Shown one piece after another: positions 38,618 through 47,190 of a stretch of DNA of 64,000 nt. The notes beneath the pieces were generated by a model. That model was not told where the DNA came from and searched no databases. It saw nothing but the letters and a program-made list of their open reading frames with translations. Within the stretch, counting starts at the first letter, position 1. Each line of letters begins with the position of its first letter. The stretch is from Marinomonas rhizomae (lineage in GTDB: Bacteria > Pseudomonadota > Gammaproteobacteria > Pseudomonadales > Marinomonadaceae). The stretch covers positions 124,001-188,000 of the forward strand of contig NZ_QNSE01000010.1 in assembly GCF_003315485.1 (NCBI RefSeq), written 5' to 3'. Both the position numbers and the translations under genes were made by a program.

Positions 38618-39508
38618 ATGCGCTTTAGAAAACTGAATTATTTTATTACCGTAGCAGAAGAACTGCATTTTGGACGCGCTGCCGCTCGCTTGCATATTGC
38701 CCAGCCGCCACTATCACAACAAATCAAATCCATTGAAGATGAGCTTGGCGCTGTACTGTTTGAGCGCAGCAGCCAAAAAGTTTCACTGACCCCAGCAGGA
38801 GAAGCATTGCTGCCTCAAGCGAGAGCTCTTTTGCAAAACTGGGAGAAGATACAAGAACAAGTTCGCAGCATTGCCAACGGCACCGCAGGCAACCTGTCTC
38901 TTGGTTTTGTTTGGGCGGCTGGCACGCCACATTTTTCCAAAGGCATTGCTCAGTTCAAACAAGACAATCATGACGTGACGCTCAATCTAGAAGAAATGAC
39001 CACAACCCATGCATTAGATGCACTAAGAACCGAAAAAATTGATTTGGCAATGATCTTTCTCAACCCCTTAATGGACATCACCGACCTAGAAAACCAAGGC
39101 TACGAAACCCAAAGACACCTACTCGCCTTGCCTGAGAACCACCCACTCGCGCAAAAAGAAAGCGTGCCTTTAAGTGACTTACACCAGCGGCCGTTTATCT
39201 CGTTTGTTAGACAAGCTCATCCATCTTTGTACGACCAAATCATGCATCACCTGCATGCTGCTGGCGTCGAGCCTGATATTGTGCAAATTGCTCGGTTGAC
39301 GCAGACCACTCGAACTCTAGTCGCCGCGGGTGTGGGCATCGCACTTGTTCCAGAATCCACACAATTCGATCAGCGGGAAGGACTCACCTATCGTCCAATT
39401 GATGGCGAGCTACCAGAACTGGATATCCACTTTATCTGGCGTAAAAACAGCCTAACGCCCTTAATGGAAAGATTAATCACTCACCTTCAAGCACAAGTGC
39501 CAAGCTAA
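38618..39508 (+). CDS. LysR-family transcriptional regulator
   Basis: A 296-residue regulator. The N-terminal winged helix-turn-helix (residues 1-60: KLNYFITVAEELHFGRAAARL, PPLSQQIKSIEDELG) is followed by a type 2 periplasmic-binding-like effector domain (about 90-290). This resembles the CatM/BenM group in the N-terminus. It diverges from the MocA-type dehydrogenase across a 103-bp gap, the usual layout for a regulator and its target. Effector unknown. Confidence 0.9.
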   Translation: MRFRKLNYFITVAEELHFGRAAARLHIAQPPLSQQIKSIEDELGAVLFERSSQKVSLTPAGEALLPQARALLQNWEKIQEQVRSIANGTAGNLSLGFVWAAGTPHFSKGIAQFKQDNHDVTLNLEEMTTTHALDALRTEKIDLAMIFLNPLMDITDLENQGYETQRHLLALPENHPLAQKESVPLSDLHQRPFISFVRQAHPSLYDQIMHHLHAAGVEPDIVQIARLTQTTRTLVAAGVGIALVPESTQFDQREGLTYRPIDGELPELDIHFIWRKNSLTPLMERLITHLQAQVPS

Positions 39509-39566
39509 TCTAGCTCAACATATTTGCGAAAAATCTCCCCAGAAAAAGCTTTCAAAAACTACAGAT

Positions 39567-39592
39567 AAAAAAAAGCCAGTGCGAGCACTGGC
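39567..39592 (-). terminator. Terminator downstream of the first TRAP DctP gene
   Basis: GCCAGTGC (39575-39582) and GCACTGGC (39585-39592) are complementary around a very tight turn. On the minus strand eight T follow, which makes it an intrinsic terminator for the dctP gene. For the convergent LysR gene, the T-run is on the wrong side. Confidence 0.75.
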
Positions 39593-39652
39593 CTAACGGA
39601 AAATCACCGTTCAGTAGAATATTTACTATTTCACTAGCGCGGTCATCGTGGA

Positions 39653-40723
39653 TTAATTCTGCGCCATGTAAGCATCATTAATAGAAGCTTCGCATGACTT
39701 AACCGCACTTTCTGTGGTTTCGACCCATTTAGCGCCATATTCGTTAACAAACCAAGCACGAACTGGTTTCGCCGCTTCTTGGAACTGAGCTTTTTCTTCT
39801 GCAGTCGGGGCATAAACTGTACCGCCAGATGCTTTAAACTCGTTATATGCTTCTATCTGACGACGTTTCGGCATGACGGTTGTCACTTCACGTAACGCAT
39901 CGAAGCCATCCATCATAATGTGCTGAAGGTCTTCAGGCATATCCTTCAAAGAATCGTTATTCATCCACCACATGGACGCCATGTAACCATGACCATCTAG
40001 GGTCATGTATTTAATATGTTCATTAAACTTCATCCCCATAATATCGGTAATGCCGTTTTTAGTGCCTTCCACCAAGCCAGTTGCTAATGAAGTGTACACT
40101 TCTGGCCAAGGCACTGCCGTTGGGCTACCGCCCATCGCTTTCACAAGCTGCATTTGAATTGGCGAGTTGATCGTACGGATCTTCAAACCTTCCACGTCAG
40201 CAGGTGTTTTAATCAATTTGTCTGTTGTTGCAAAATTACGCCAACCGCCCGTATTACCAATGGTCATTAAGCGCATAGTGCCGGTTCGATCTAGCAACTC
40301 TTTACGAATTGGCCCGACCAACATTTCATTATTCAAGGCACATTCAGCAACACGATCTGTTGGGAATATATAAGGAATATCAAGCGCTTGGATCTCTGGG
40401 AATACATTAGACAAACCGCCCGTCGTGGTATTAAACACCTGAATCAAGTTAGCTTGCAGCGCTTCAATACACTCTGTTGGATTACCACATAGCTGACCAC
40501 CAGAATAAATATTAACGTGAATACGACCGTTAGATTGCGCTTCAACATAATCTTTCAACACCACAGCGCCATCATAATCTTCATCGCTGGTATTCGAAAG
40601 ATGCACAATATTGAAGTCATAATCCGCCGCAAGCGCAGGAATAGCGGCAAGAGACAAACTCGCCGCCATTAATGTTGGAACAAAAGCTGCAGTGGTCTTT
40701 TTTAGTAAATCGGTTTTTTTCAT
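39653..40723 (-). CDS. TRAP transporter solute-binding protein (DctP), sugar-acid cluster
   Basis: A 356-residue periplasmic protein with a signal peptide (residues 1-32, cleavage after PALAA). The DctP fold is shown by NIYSGGQLCGNPTECIEALQ, GLKIRTINSPIQMQLVKAMGG and the conserved GLVEGTKNGITDI. It has two cysteines near residue 80 that could form a disulphide. It would deliver a carboxylated sugar to a DctQ/DctM pair; the nearest pair is 3-4 kb away beyond the regulator. It diverges from a GntR gene. Confidence 0.88.
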   Translation of the reverse strand: MKKTDLLKKTTAAFVPTLMAASLSLAAIPALAADYDFNIVHLSNTSDEDYDGAVVLKDYVEAQSNGRIHVNIYSGGQLCGNPTECIEALQANLIQVFNTTTGGLSNVFPEIQALDIPYIFPTDRVAECALNNEMLVGPIRKELLDRTGTMRLMTIGNTGGWRNFATTDKLIKTPADVEGLKIRTINSPIQMQLVKAMGGSPTAVPWPEVYTSLATGLVEGTKNGITDIMGMKFNEHIKYMTLDGHGYMASMWWMNNDSLKDMPEDLQHIMMDGFDALREVTTVMPKRRQIEAYNEFKASGGTVYAPTAEEKAQFQEAAKPVRAWFVNEYGAKWVETTESAVKSCEASINDAYMAQN

Positions 40724-40872
40724 TTCGAAGGCTCCGTTTTTATTCTTGGATCACGTATTTTTATTCTTAAGTCATGTAAATGGTCAAACAAGCCAACAGA
40801 ACATTTATTAGCGGATCGTCATGCGATTATTGATAGTAAATGAGCGCTTATCTTGTTATAACTTGTTTTATA

Positions 40873-40884
40873 TCTTATATAAGA
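40873..40884. promoter_or_regulatory. GntR-type operator candidate, site 1
   Basis: TCTTATATAAGA is a perfect 12-bp palindrome in the divergent dctP/gntR promoter region. The same palindrome, with further shared bases (GACA then AA), occurs at 47042-47053. AT-rich palindromes of this kind are typical of HutC-type GntR regulators. Binding by the neighbouring GntR is inference. Confidence 0.7.
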
Positions 40885-40962
40885 CACAAAGTACAAGAAA
40901 AGAACAGATTTTTTTATTACGTCTGGTATTCTAAATTGATTCGATACACAGCAGGGCCAACC

Positions 40963-41700
40963 ATGACAGTCAGTACACCGAAGCCATCACCAACCTTCAA
41001 ACCTCTGTATAAACAGGTTCAAGAGTTAATTACGGAAAGAATTATCGAAGGTTCTTGGAAGCCCGGTGAAATTTTACCCAGTGAATTTCAACTGGCGGAT
41101 CTACTTGGTGTCAGTCAAGGAACAGTTCGAAAAGCACTCAACGCACTAACCGAAGATAACGTATTATTTCGTCGCCAAGGTGTTGGCACCTTTGTGTCCG
41201 AGCACACTTTGCAAAAAATGATGTTCCACTTCTTTCATTTTAAAAGTGATAACGGTGATACTCCCGAGCTGCCTTACGCCCAATTACTCGAAACACAATT
41301 AATCACACCCGATGAAAGCTTACGCGCGGTATTTGATCTCGCGTCAGATGAAAAAGTTATTGAAATTCATCGTGTGCGTTCAATTAACAATTCAGCGTCT
41401 ATTCGTGAGTTAATCTACCTGCCCCATCGTTACTTTGCGGATTTAGATAAAGAAGAAAAATTGCCACATTCACTTTATCACTACTACCAACAACACTTTA
41501 ATATCACGATCCACAAAGCAACAGATCGCTTAAAAGCAGTCCTAGCTGACGAACAGGATCAAGAGGTTTTAAACGTAGCGGCAGGACAACCTCTCCTAGA
41601 AGTTGGCCGTACCGCTAGGGCGCTAGATGGACGCACCGTGGAATACCGAATCAGCCGAGCTAACAGCCAAGACCTGCACTATCTTGTCGAACTGAATTAA
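40963..41700 (+). CDS. GntR-family regulator, HutC type (UTRA domain)
   Basis: A 245-residue regulator. A winged helix-turn-helix occupies about residues 10-80 (PLYKQVQELITERIIEGSWK, ILPSEFQLADLLGVSQGTVRKAL, then RRQGVGTFV), and a UTRA effector domain the rest. AGGG lies before the ATG at 40963; the frame opens earlier at 40840 but that part is not family-like. It is divergent from dctP and convergent with the tauE-like gene. The shared palindromes suggest that it controls this gene pair and the ilvD/aldehyde dehydrogenase pair. Effector unknown; a sugar acid is likely. Confidence 0.9.
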   Translation: MTVSTPKPSPTFKPLYKQVQELITERIIEGSWKPGEILPSEFQLADLLGVSQGTVRKALNALTEDNVLFRRQGVGTFVSEHTLQKMMFHFFHFKSDNGDTPELPYAQLLETQLITPDESLRAVFDLASDEKVIEIHRVRSINNSASIRELIYLPHRYFADLDKEEKLPHSLYHYYQQHFNITIHKATDRLKAVLADEQDQEVLNVAAGQPLLEVGRTARALDGRTVEYRISRANSQDLHYLVELN

Positions 41701-41720
41701 TCAGCTGAAAAATCAAACGC

Positions 41721-41760
41721 AAAAAGAGCGCCTGACAACAAAGCCAGCACGCTCTTTCTT
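41721..41760. terminator. Bidirectional terminator between gntR and the TauE-like gene
   Basis: AAAGAGCG (41723-41730) and CGCTCTTT (41750-41757) form an 8-bp stem with A-run and T-rich flanks, located between two convergent genes. Confidence 0.7.
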
Positions 41761-41797
41761 TATGGTTTTTCTCTTCAATAAGACCTAGGCATTACGA

Positions 41798-42550
41798 TCA
41801 TAAACCCTGCCACATCAAGCTAACACCCGACAATAACAACAAACTAAACGCCACAAAGCGCATCGCTCGACCTGAAATAGGCAATGGGTACTTTCGAGCC
41901 ACTATGGTCGCAATGACCACCACGGGAAAGCCAAGCGCACATAATAACCAAGTCTCGATATCAATGACTTGAGTGATGCCAACCGATCCCACCCGTAACG
42001 CAGCAGTACAGCAGAATATCCCTAATAAGGTTGCTCGTATTCTGGCCTGGTCATCTGGTTGTCGATACATCATGAAGGTAATAGGCGGACCAAAAGTGGC
42101 AAACATGCCACCCATAACACCACCAATGACACCACTGACAGCAAAGGCACCAGCTGAGGATTCTTTTCTAACTCTATGAGCCTGTAGCATCATCACTAAA
42201 CTACTAACCACAATGCACAAACCCAGACTAAATTTCAGCCAACCCAGTGCATTTTCACCAAGATAACCTAGCAGCCATACACCAAGAAAAATAGCAGGGA
42301 GACAAGGTAGAGTGAATCCCCAAAAAGCACGCAGATTTATCTTGCGCCAACCACCACCATAAAGCCCTATACCCGCATTAATAAGACTTAACACACTCAC
42401 CGCAAACGCTGTTACTTCAATGGGCGCTAAACCTAATGCAGACACGCTGCTCACGACAATCAATCCAAAAGCGAAACCTGTCGTCGCCTGAATGTAACTG
42501 CCGAGCGCAAAAAACAATAATAAAAGCAGGCTCGAACTATCCATAAGCAT
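41798..42550 (-). CDS. TauE/SafE-family membrane protein
   Basis: A 250-residue integral membrane protein with about eight helices, in the TauE/SafE pattern (GSYIQATTGFAFGLIVVSS near the start, then SGVIGGVMGGMFATFGPPITFMMY). This family exports or moves organic acids such as sulfoacetate or similar anions. It closes the minus-strand sugar-acid operon. GGGAGG lies before the ATG. Its role in moving a metabolite of the pathway is inference. Confidence 0.85.
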   Translation of the reverse strand: MLMDSSSLLLLLFFALGSYIQATTGFAFGLIVVSSVSALGLAPIEVTAFAVSVLSLINAGIGLYGGGWRKINLRAFWGFTLPCLPAIFLGVWLLGYLGENALGWLKFSLGLCIVVSSLVMMLQAHRVRKESSAGAFAVSGVIGGVMGGMFATFGPPITFMMYRQPDDQARIRATLLGIFCCTAALRVGSVGITQVIDIETWLLCALGFPVVVIATIVARKYPLPISGRAMRFVAFSLLLLSGVSLMWQGL

Positions 42551-42610
42551 AAAAGCCTCCCTCGTTTGTTTCGTCCTTAACTATGCCAAAAAACCGTGGT
42601 TTACCATCCA

Positions 42611-43897
42611 TCAGGAGGCAAAACCGAGTAAGCGAGGCAAGGTCATCGTCAATGCTGGAATATAGGTAATCAACAAAATAACCATGATATGCACCGCCAA
42701 ATAGGGCAGCATTTCTCGGCTAATCGTCTCGACTCGCTCACCACTCACGCTGGAAGCAACAAACAGCACCAAGCCCATGGGTGGAGTCGTCAAACCTATG
42801 GTTAAGTTGACACACATCACGATGGCAAAATGCAAAGGATCAATACCAAATTGCGTCACGATCGGCCCAAGAATAGGACCCAAAATAAGAATCGCAGGGC
42901 CAGCATCTAAGAACATACCGACAAACAAAAGCAGCAGGTTAATGATCAGCAATAACAACAATGGGTTTTCAGTAAGAGAAACCATGATCGCAGCGACTTT
43001 TTGTGGCGCACCAGACAAACTAATTACCGAAGAAAAAGCCACCGCACTGCCCACAAGGAACAAGATCACTGCAGACGACTTCGCCGTAGCGTAAAACAAG
43101 CTTGGCAAGTTACTCACCGTCATAGTTTTCGACAACAAGCTGACAACCAAGGCATACGCCGCCGCAACCGCTGCCGCTTCTGTCGGTGTAAACACACCAG
43201 ACAAAATACCGCCAAGCAAAATAACCGGCGTCAACAACGGCCAAAAAGCTTGCTTAACCGCCGTACCACGCTCTGACCAAGACGCCTTTTCTGATGCCAC
43301 TTTATAGCCGCGACGACGTGCCAAAAACCACGTCATTGCCATCAGGCTAACACCAACCAAAAAGCCCGGCACAAGACCTGCTGCAAACAGACCACCAACT
43401 GATACGTTCATCACAAACGCATACAAAATCATGATGCCACTTGGCGGAATAATCGGCCCAATCACCGACGACGCCGCAGTAACAGCGGCGGCAAAGCGAC
43501 GCGAGTAGCCATTCTTTTCCATCGCTGGAATAAGCATTTTCCCTAGCGCTGAACAATCCGCCACAGCCGAACCACTAAGGCCTGCAAACAACATAGAAGA
43601 CAAAATATTAATTTGCGCTAAACCGCCACGTAGATGCCCGATAAAAGCTTGGCTTACCTGTACAAGCGACAAGGTTATGCCACTGCGGTTCATTACCTCA
43701 CCTGCCAACATAAAAAACGGAATCGCCATCAAAGGAAAGCTATCAATACCGTTGTACAAACGCTGTGTCAGCAAGAGATAGAACATCTCCTTACCTTCGA
43801 GAAATAGACTCAAACCCGGCGCAAACAACAAAGCAAACGCAACAGGCATCCCCAAAAACATAACAGAAAGCAAAATCCAGAAAAATGAAATGCCCAT
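42611..43897 (-). CDS. TRAP transporter large permease (DctM), sugar-acid cluster
   Basis: A 428-residue inner-membrane protein with about 12 helices. The DctM signatures are IPFFMLAGEVMNRSGI, GLSGSAVADCSALGKMLIP, IIPPSGIMILYA and GLTTPPMGLVLFV. It forms the Na+-driven channel of the TRAP system. It follows DctQ by 3 bp. Together with DctP at 39653 it probably imports an acidic sugar. Confidence 0.92.
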   Translation of the reverse strand: MGISFFWILLSVMFLGMPVAFALLFAPGLSLFLEGKEMFYLLLTQRLYNGIDSFPLMAIPFFMLAGEVMNRSGITLSLVQVSQAFIGHLRGGLAQINILSSMLFAGLSGSAVADCSALGKMLIPAMEKNGYSRRFAAAVTAASSVIGPIIPPSGIMILYAFVMNVSVGGLFAAGLVPGFLVGVSLMAMTWFLARRRGYKVASEKASWSERGTAVKQAFWPLLTPVILLGGILSGVFTPTEAAAVAAAYALVVSLLSKTMTVSNLPSLFYATAKSSAVILFLVGSAVAFSSVISLSGAPQKVAAIMVSLTENPLLLLLIINLLLLFVGMFLDAGPAILILGPILGPIVTQFGIDPLHFAIVMCVNLTIGLTTPPMGLVLFVASSVSGERVETISREMLPYLAVHIMVILLITYIPALTMTLPRLLGFAS

Positions 43898-43900
43898 GGG

Positions 43901-44449
43901 TTATCCCTCGCTCTCGCTATCAGACAACACAAAATTGTCGTCATTAGATTCATTAAAAAGGCGCGCAATACCAATTAAGAAAAGTTCGATATACACCAGC
44001 ATCATGACGCCAAAGCCAATCGGCATCGCCATGTATGACCAAGCTTTGGTAATAGGCAGCGCCGTGGCTAACATGCGCGTCCCTTTTAAGGCGAAATCTA
44101 GGCTTTTATTAAACGCGTAATACAAGACAATCCCGACCAATACATACAACACTAGCTCCAGCAGCAAGCTCAAGCGTCTTGGTAATGACCCCAAAATAAT
44201 ATCGAGCGCCGCGTGTTGCTTAGTACGAGAGACCACAGGCAGCGTCAGAAACGTCATCCAAACCATCAGGTAACGCGCCAACTCTTCAGACCAAGGCAAT
44301 GAATCGTTGAGCACATAACGACAAAATACCTGAACTAAAATCGAGGCGGTCATCACAGCAACCGCAGTGATTGCTAAGTATTTGAAAACAAAAACAAAGG
44401 CAGAGTTTATCTGCCCTAGCAAAGTTATTATTCTTGTTAATAAAAGCAT
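43901..44449 (-). CDS. TRAP transporter small permease (DctQ), sugar-acid cluster
   Basis: A 182-residue protein with four hydrophobic helices and the DctQ pattern (VQVFCRYVLNDSLPWSEELARYLMVWMTFLT). It pairs with DctM to form the membrane part of the transporter. The C-terminal tail is acidic. AAGGTG lies before the ATG. The gene lies 10 bp after the aldolase gene. Confidence 0.9.
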   Translation of the reverse strand: MLLLTRIITLLGQINSAFVFVFKYLAITAVAVMTASILVQVFCRYVLNDSLPWSEELARYLMVWMTFLTLPVVSRTKQHAALDIILGSLPRRLSLLLELVLYVLVGIVLYYAFNKSLDFALKGTRMLATALPITKAWSYMAMPIGFGVMMLVYIELFLIGIARLFNESNDDNFVLSDSESEG

Positions 44450-44459
44450 AGAGACACCT

Positions 44460-45227
44460 TTACGAGTTCTTCATTTGCGCCAAATGCGCCTTACACTGAC
44501 CCAGCATATTGGCCAGATCATTAGCAATCGACACAAAACTAAAGCCAACTTCTAACGCCCATTTTGCATCGTCAGGCGTAGGCATAACCGTCCCGACAGG
44601 AATCCCCGCTTGATTACAGGCCGTCACACAAGCCACGATTTTAGCGCGCACATCAGGATGATTAACTTGACCAGGCAAGCCCATGGTCATCGACAAATCA
44701 CCAGGGCCGATAAACACTGCGCTTACGCCATCAAGCTGGCCGATTTCTACCGCAAGCTCTAACGCTTCAACGGTTTCCAATTGAGGGATCAGACAGACTT
44801 GCTCATTGGCTGCTGCTGGGTAATCCTCACGGGTTGTATAACGCGCTGCACGATGCATTTTGGCAAAACCACGTTTGCCTAATGGCGGATACATACTGGC
44901 CTGAACAATGGCTTTCGCTTCTTCGACCGATTCAACAAATGGGAAGTACAAAGTCATGCCGCCTTGATCCAATACTTGCTTAATCGCAATCGGATCGTGG
45001 CTTGGCATACGAACAACCGCTGCGGTTGGCGTTTGCTCAACCGCACGTAAAATCGGCGTAGTATCATGAATACTGGCTGGGCTGTGTTCTAAATCCACCA
45101 CCAAATAGTCATAATTCAAAAACGCCATGGCTTCAGCAACCGTTGGGCTACCAGACAAAGTCCAGCCACCAATTAACTTTTGACCATCCAGTAAACGCTG
45201 TTTAAATGGGTTAATCGTCTTGCTCAT
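44460..45227 (-). CDS. HpcH/HpaI-family aldolase
   Basis: A 255-residue class II aldolase of the phosphoenolpyruvate/pyruvate-binding superfamily. DLEHSPASI contains the catalytic His, with VRMPSHDPIAIKQVLDQGG, then PQLETVEALE and FIGPGDLSMTMG. Relatives split 2-keto-3-deoxy sugar acids (KDR, KDP types) into pyruvate and an aldehyde. It starts directly after the dehydratase stop. In this cluster it would cleave the dehydratase product; the aldehyde would go to the aldehyde dehydrogenase. Exact substrate unknown. Confidence 0.88.
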   Translation of the reverse strand: MSKTINPFKQRLLDGQKLIGGWTLSGSPTVAEAMAFLNYDYLVVDLEHSPASIHDTTPILRAVEQTPTAAVVRMPSHDPIAIKQVLDQGGMTLYFPFVESVEEAKAIVQASMYPPLGKRGFAKMHRAARYTTREDYPAAANEQVCLIPQLETVEALELAVEIGQLDGVSAVFIGPGDLSMTMGLPGQVNHPDVRAKIVACVTACNQAGIPVGTVMPTPDDAKWALEVGFSFVSIANDLANMLGQCKAHLAQMKNS

Positions 45228-46949
45228 TTAGAATATCTCCGGTTCATCGATGACAGCGTCACCTTGTAAAAAGTCAAAGTCGCACCCTTCGTTTGCTTGG
45301 GTGACATGGGTTGAAAACATAGCGCCATAACCACGGGCAAACTTAGGTGGCGGTGGTGCCCAAGCCGCTTTCCGAGCCGCCATTTCATCGTCACTAATCT
45401 CTAAATTAAGCGTGCGCTTTTCTACGTCCAACGCGATCCAGTCGCCGGTTTGAACAAAGGCCAACGGTCCGCCAACATAAGATTCAGGTGCAACGTGTAA
45501 AATACAGGTGCCATAATGCGTACCGCTCATGCGTGCATCCGAAATACGCACCATGTCACGCACGCCTTTCTGCAAAAGCTTTTTCGGAATCGGTAAACCG
45601 CCCCATTCAGGCATCCCCGGACCACCAATTGGCCCGGCATTTTTCAGCACTAAAACGGTGTTTTCATCCACATCAAGATCAGGATCATCGATCTGTGCGT
45701 TCATTTGCGCGTGGTTTTCAAACACCAAGGCTTTACCGCGATGGTTTAATAAATGTGGGGAAGCTGCAGACGGTTTGCATACCGCGCCATCAGGACAGAG
45801 GTTTCCAGTAATCACACCAATCGTGCCGCGGTCATTTACCGGATTAGCTAGAGAGCGAATCACGTCGTCATTGTAAATTTCAACGCCATCCAAGTTCTCA
45901 CCCAAGGTACGGCCGTTCACGTTACCTTGATCAAGATGGAGAAAATCTTTTAGACGCGTTAATAAAGCAGGCAGGCCACCCGCGTAAAACAGGTCTTCCA
46001 TTAGGTATTCGCCAGCCGGCATTAGATTGGCAATAACAGGCACTTTCCGCGCCCATTCATCAAACAAAGACATAGGTAAGTCGATACCAGCTCGTCCCGC
46101 CATGGCGATCAAATGAATAATGCCGTTCGTTGATCCGCCCAGCGCCACATAAGTGACAATGGCGTTTTCAAAGGCTTCTTTGGTAGCGAGGGATTTAGGT
46201 GTTAGGTCTTCAAACACCATTTTGGTAATGCGTTCACCCGCAAGGGAACATAGACGTTGATGAGCAGAATCGGCCGCCGGAATGGTTGCCGAACCCGGCA
46301 AACAAAAGCCCAACACTTCGGCCATAGAGGTTAATGAAGACGCAGTGCCCATGGTGTTACAAGTACCCACTGAACGCGTCATTTTGGCTTCTAGTTCGAG
46401 CCAATCTTCATCACTTAAATTACCCGCACGTTTTTCATCCCAATATTTTCGGGTATGAGTACCCGTACCTATTTTTTCACCTTTGAAATTACCGTTTAGA
46501 CTCGCGCCTGCAGGAATATAAATAGCAGGAATGTTCATACTGATGGCGCCCATTAATAGGCCCGGTGTGGTTTTGTCACAACCGCCCATTAAAATCGCGC
46601 CATCAATCGGATGACTGCGCAGCAGCTCTTCCGTTTCCATCGCAAGGAAGTTTCGGTACATCATGGTAGTTGGCTTTACCATCACTTCACCAAGTGACAT
46701 GGCAGGCATTTCTAATGGATAACCGCCGGCGCGAATAATGCCTTCTTTCACAAACTGGGCACGTTCTCTAAGATGAGTATGACAAGTACTGATGTCACTC
46801 CACGTATTTATAATGCCAATAACGGGACGATTCATGAAATCGCTGCGCTTATAACCAGTCTGTTGCGTTCGTTGACGATGCGCAAACGCTCGCATGTTAT
46901 CAGGAGCAAACCAACGCTGACTGCGTAGGTCTTCGATACGTTTTGCCAT
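45228..46949 (-). CDS. IlvD/Edd-family dehydratase (sugar-acid dehydratase type)
   Basis: A 573-residue Fe-S dehydratase. The three cysteine motifs are DISTCHTHLRERA, ILMGGCDKTTPG and SVGTCNTMGTASS. The pattern of the sugar-acid branch (NTWSDIS, FRNFLAMETEEL) separates it from branched-chain IlvD, so it is likely an arabinonate/xylonate-type dehydratase making 2-keto-3-deoxy acids. AGGA precedes the ATG. First gene of the operon with the aldolase, DctQM and TauE-like genes. It diverges from the aldehyde dehydrogenase gene across a region holding the shared palindrome. Confidence 0.88.
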   Translation of the reverse strand: MAKRIEDLRSQRWFAPDNMRAFAHRQRTQQTGYKRSDFMNRPVIGIINTWSDISTCHTHLRERAQFVKEGIIRAGGYPLEMPAMSLGEVMVKPTTMMYRNFLAMETEELLRSHPIDGAILMGGCDKTTPGLLMGAISMNIPAIYIPAGASLNGNFKGEKIGTGTHTRKYWDEKRAGNLSDEDWLELEAKMTRSVGTCNTMGTASSLTSMAEVLGFCLPGSATIPAADSAHQRLCSLAGERITKMVFEDLTPKSLATKEAFENAIVTYVALGGSTNGIIHLIAMAGRAGIDLPMSLFDEWARKVPVIANLMPAGEYLMEDLFYAGGLPALLTRLKDFLHLDQGNVNGRTLGENLDGVEIYNDDVIRSLANPVNDRGTIGVITGNLCPDGAVCKPSAASPHLLNHRGKALVFENHAQMNAQIDDPDLDVDENTVLVLKNAGPIGGPGMPEWGGLPIPKKLLQKGVRDMVRISDARMSGTHYGTCILHVAPESYVGGPLAFVQTGDWIALDVEKRTLNLEISDDEMAARKAAWAPPPPKFARGYGAMFSTHVTQANEGCDFDFLQGDAVIDEPEIF

Positions 46950-47041
46950 GATGTAGTCCTGTTCTTTCAGTGTTTATTTTTATCGTTTGAGCGCTTAACC
47001 AAGAATGATTGTTTACGGCTTCTTCAAACTTATGATATAAC

Positions 47042-47053
47042 TCTTATATAAGA
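47042..47053. promoter_or_regulatory. GntR-type operator candidate, site 2
   Basis: TCTTATATAAGA, the same palindrome as at 40873-40884, lies in the divergent region between the dehydratase and aldehyde dehydrogenase genes. The shared context extends to TCTTATATAAGACA plus AA. Two exact copies of a 12-bp palindrome at the two promoters of one cluster make chance unlikely. Confidence 0.7.
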
Positions 47054-47190
47054 CATAAGAGAAGTCAAGAACTATCCTATTACCCATTAAAAATAGTGAA
47101 TCAAAATAGCAGCGAAAAACAGCGACTTGAAACAGACACAATCCGTAACAATCTAAAAATAAGACACATTCATTAAAAAGAGGTACCGCA

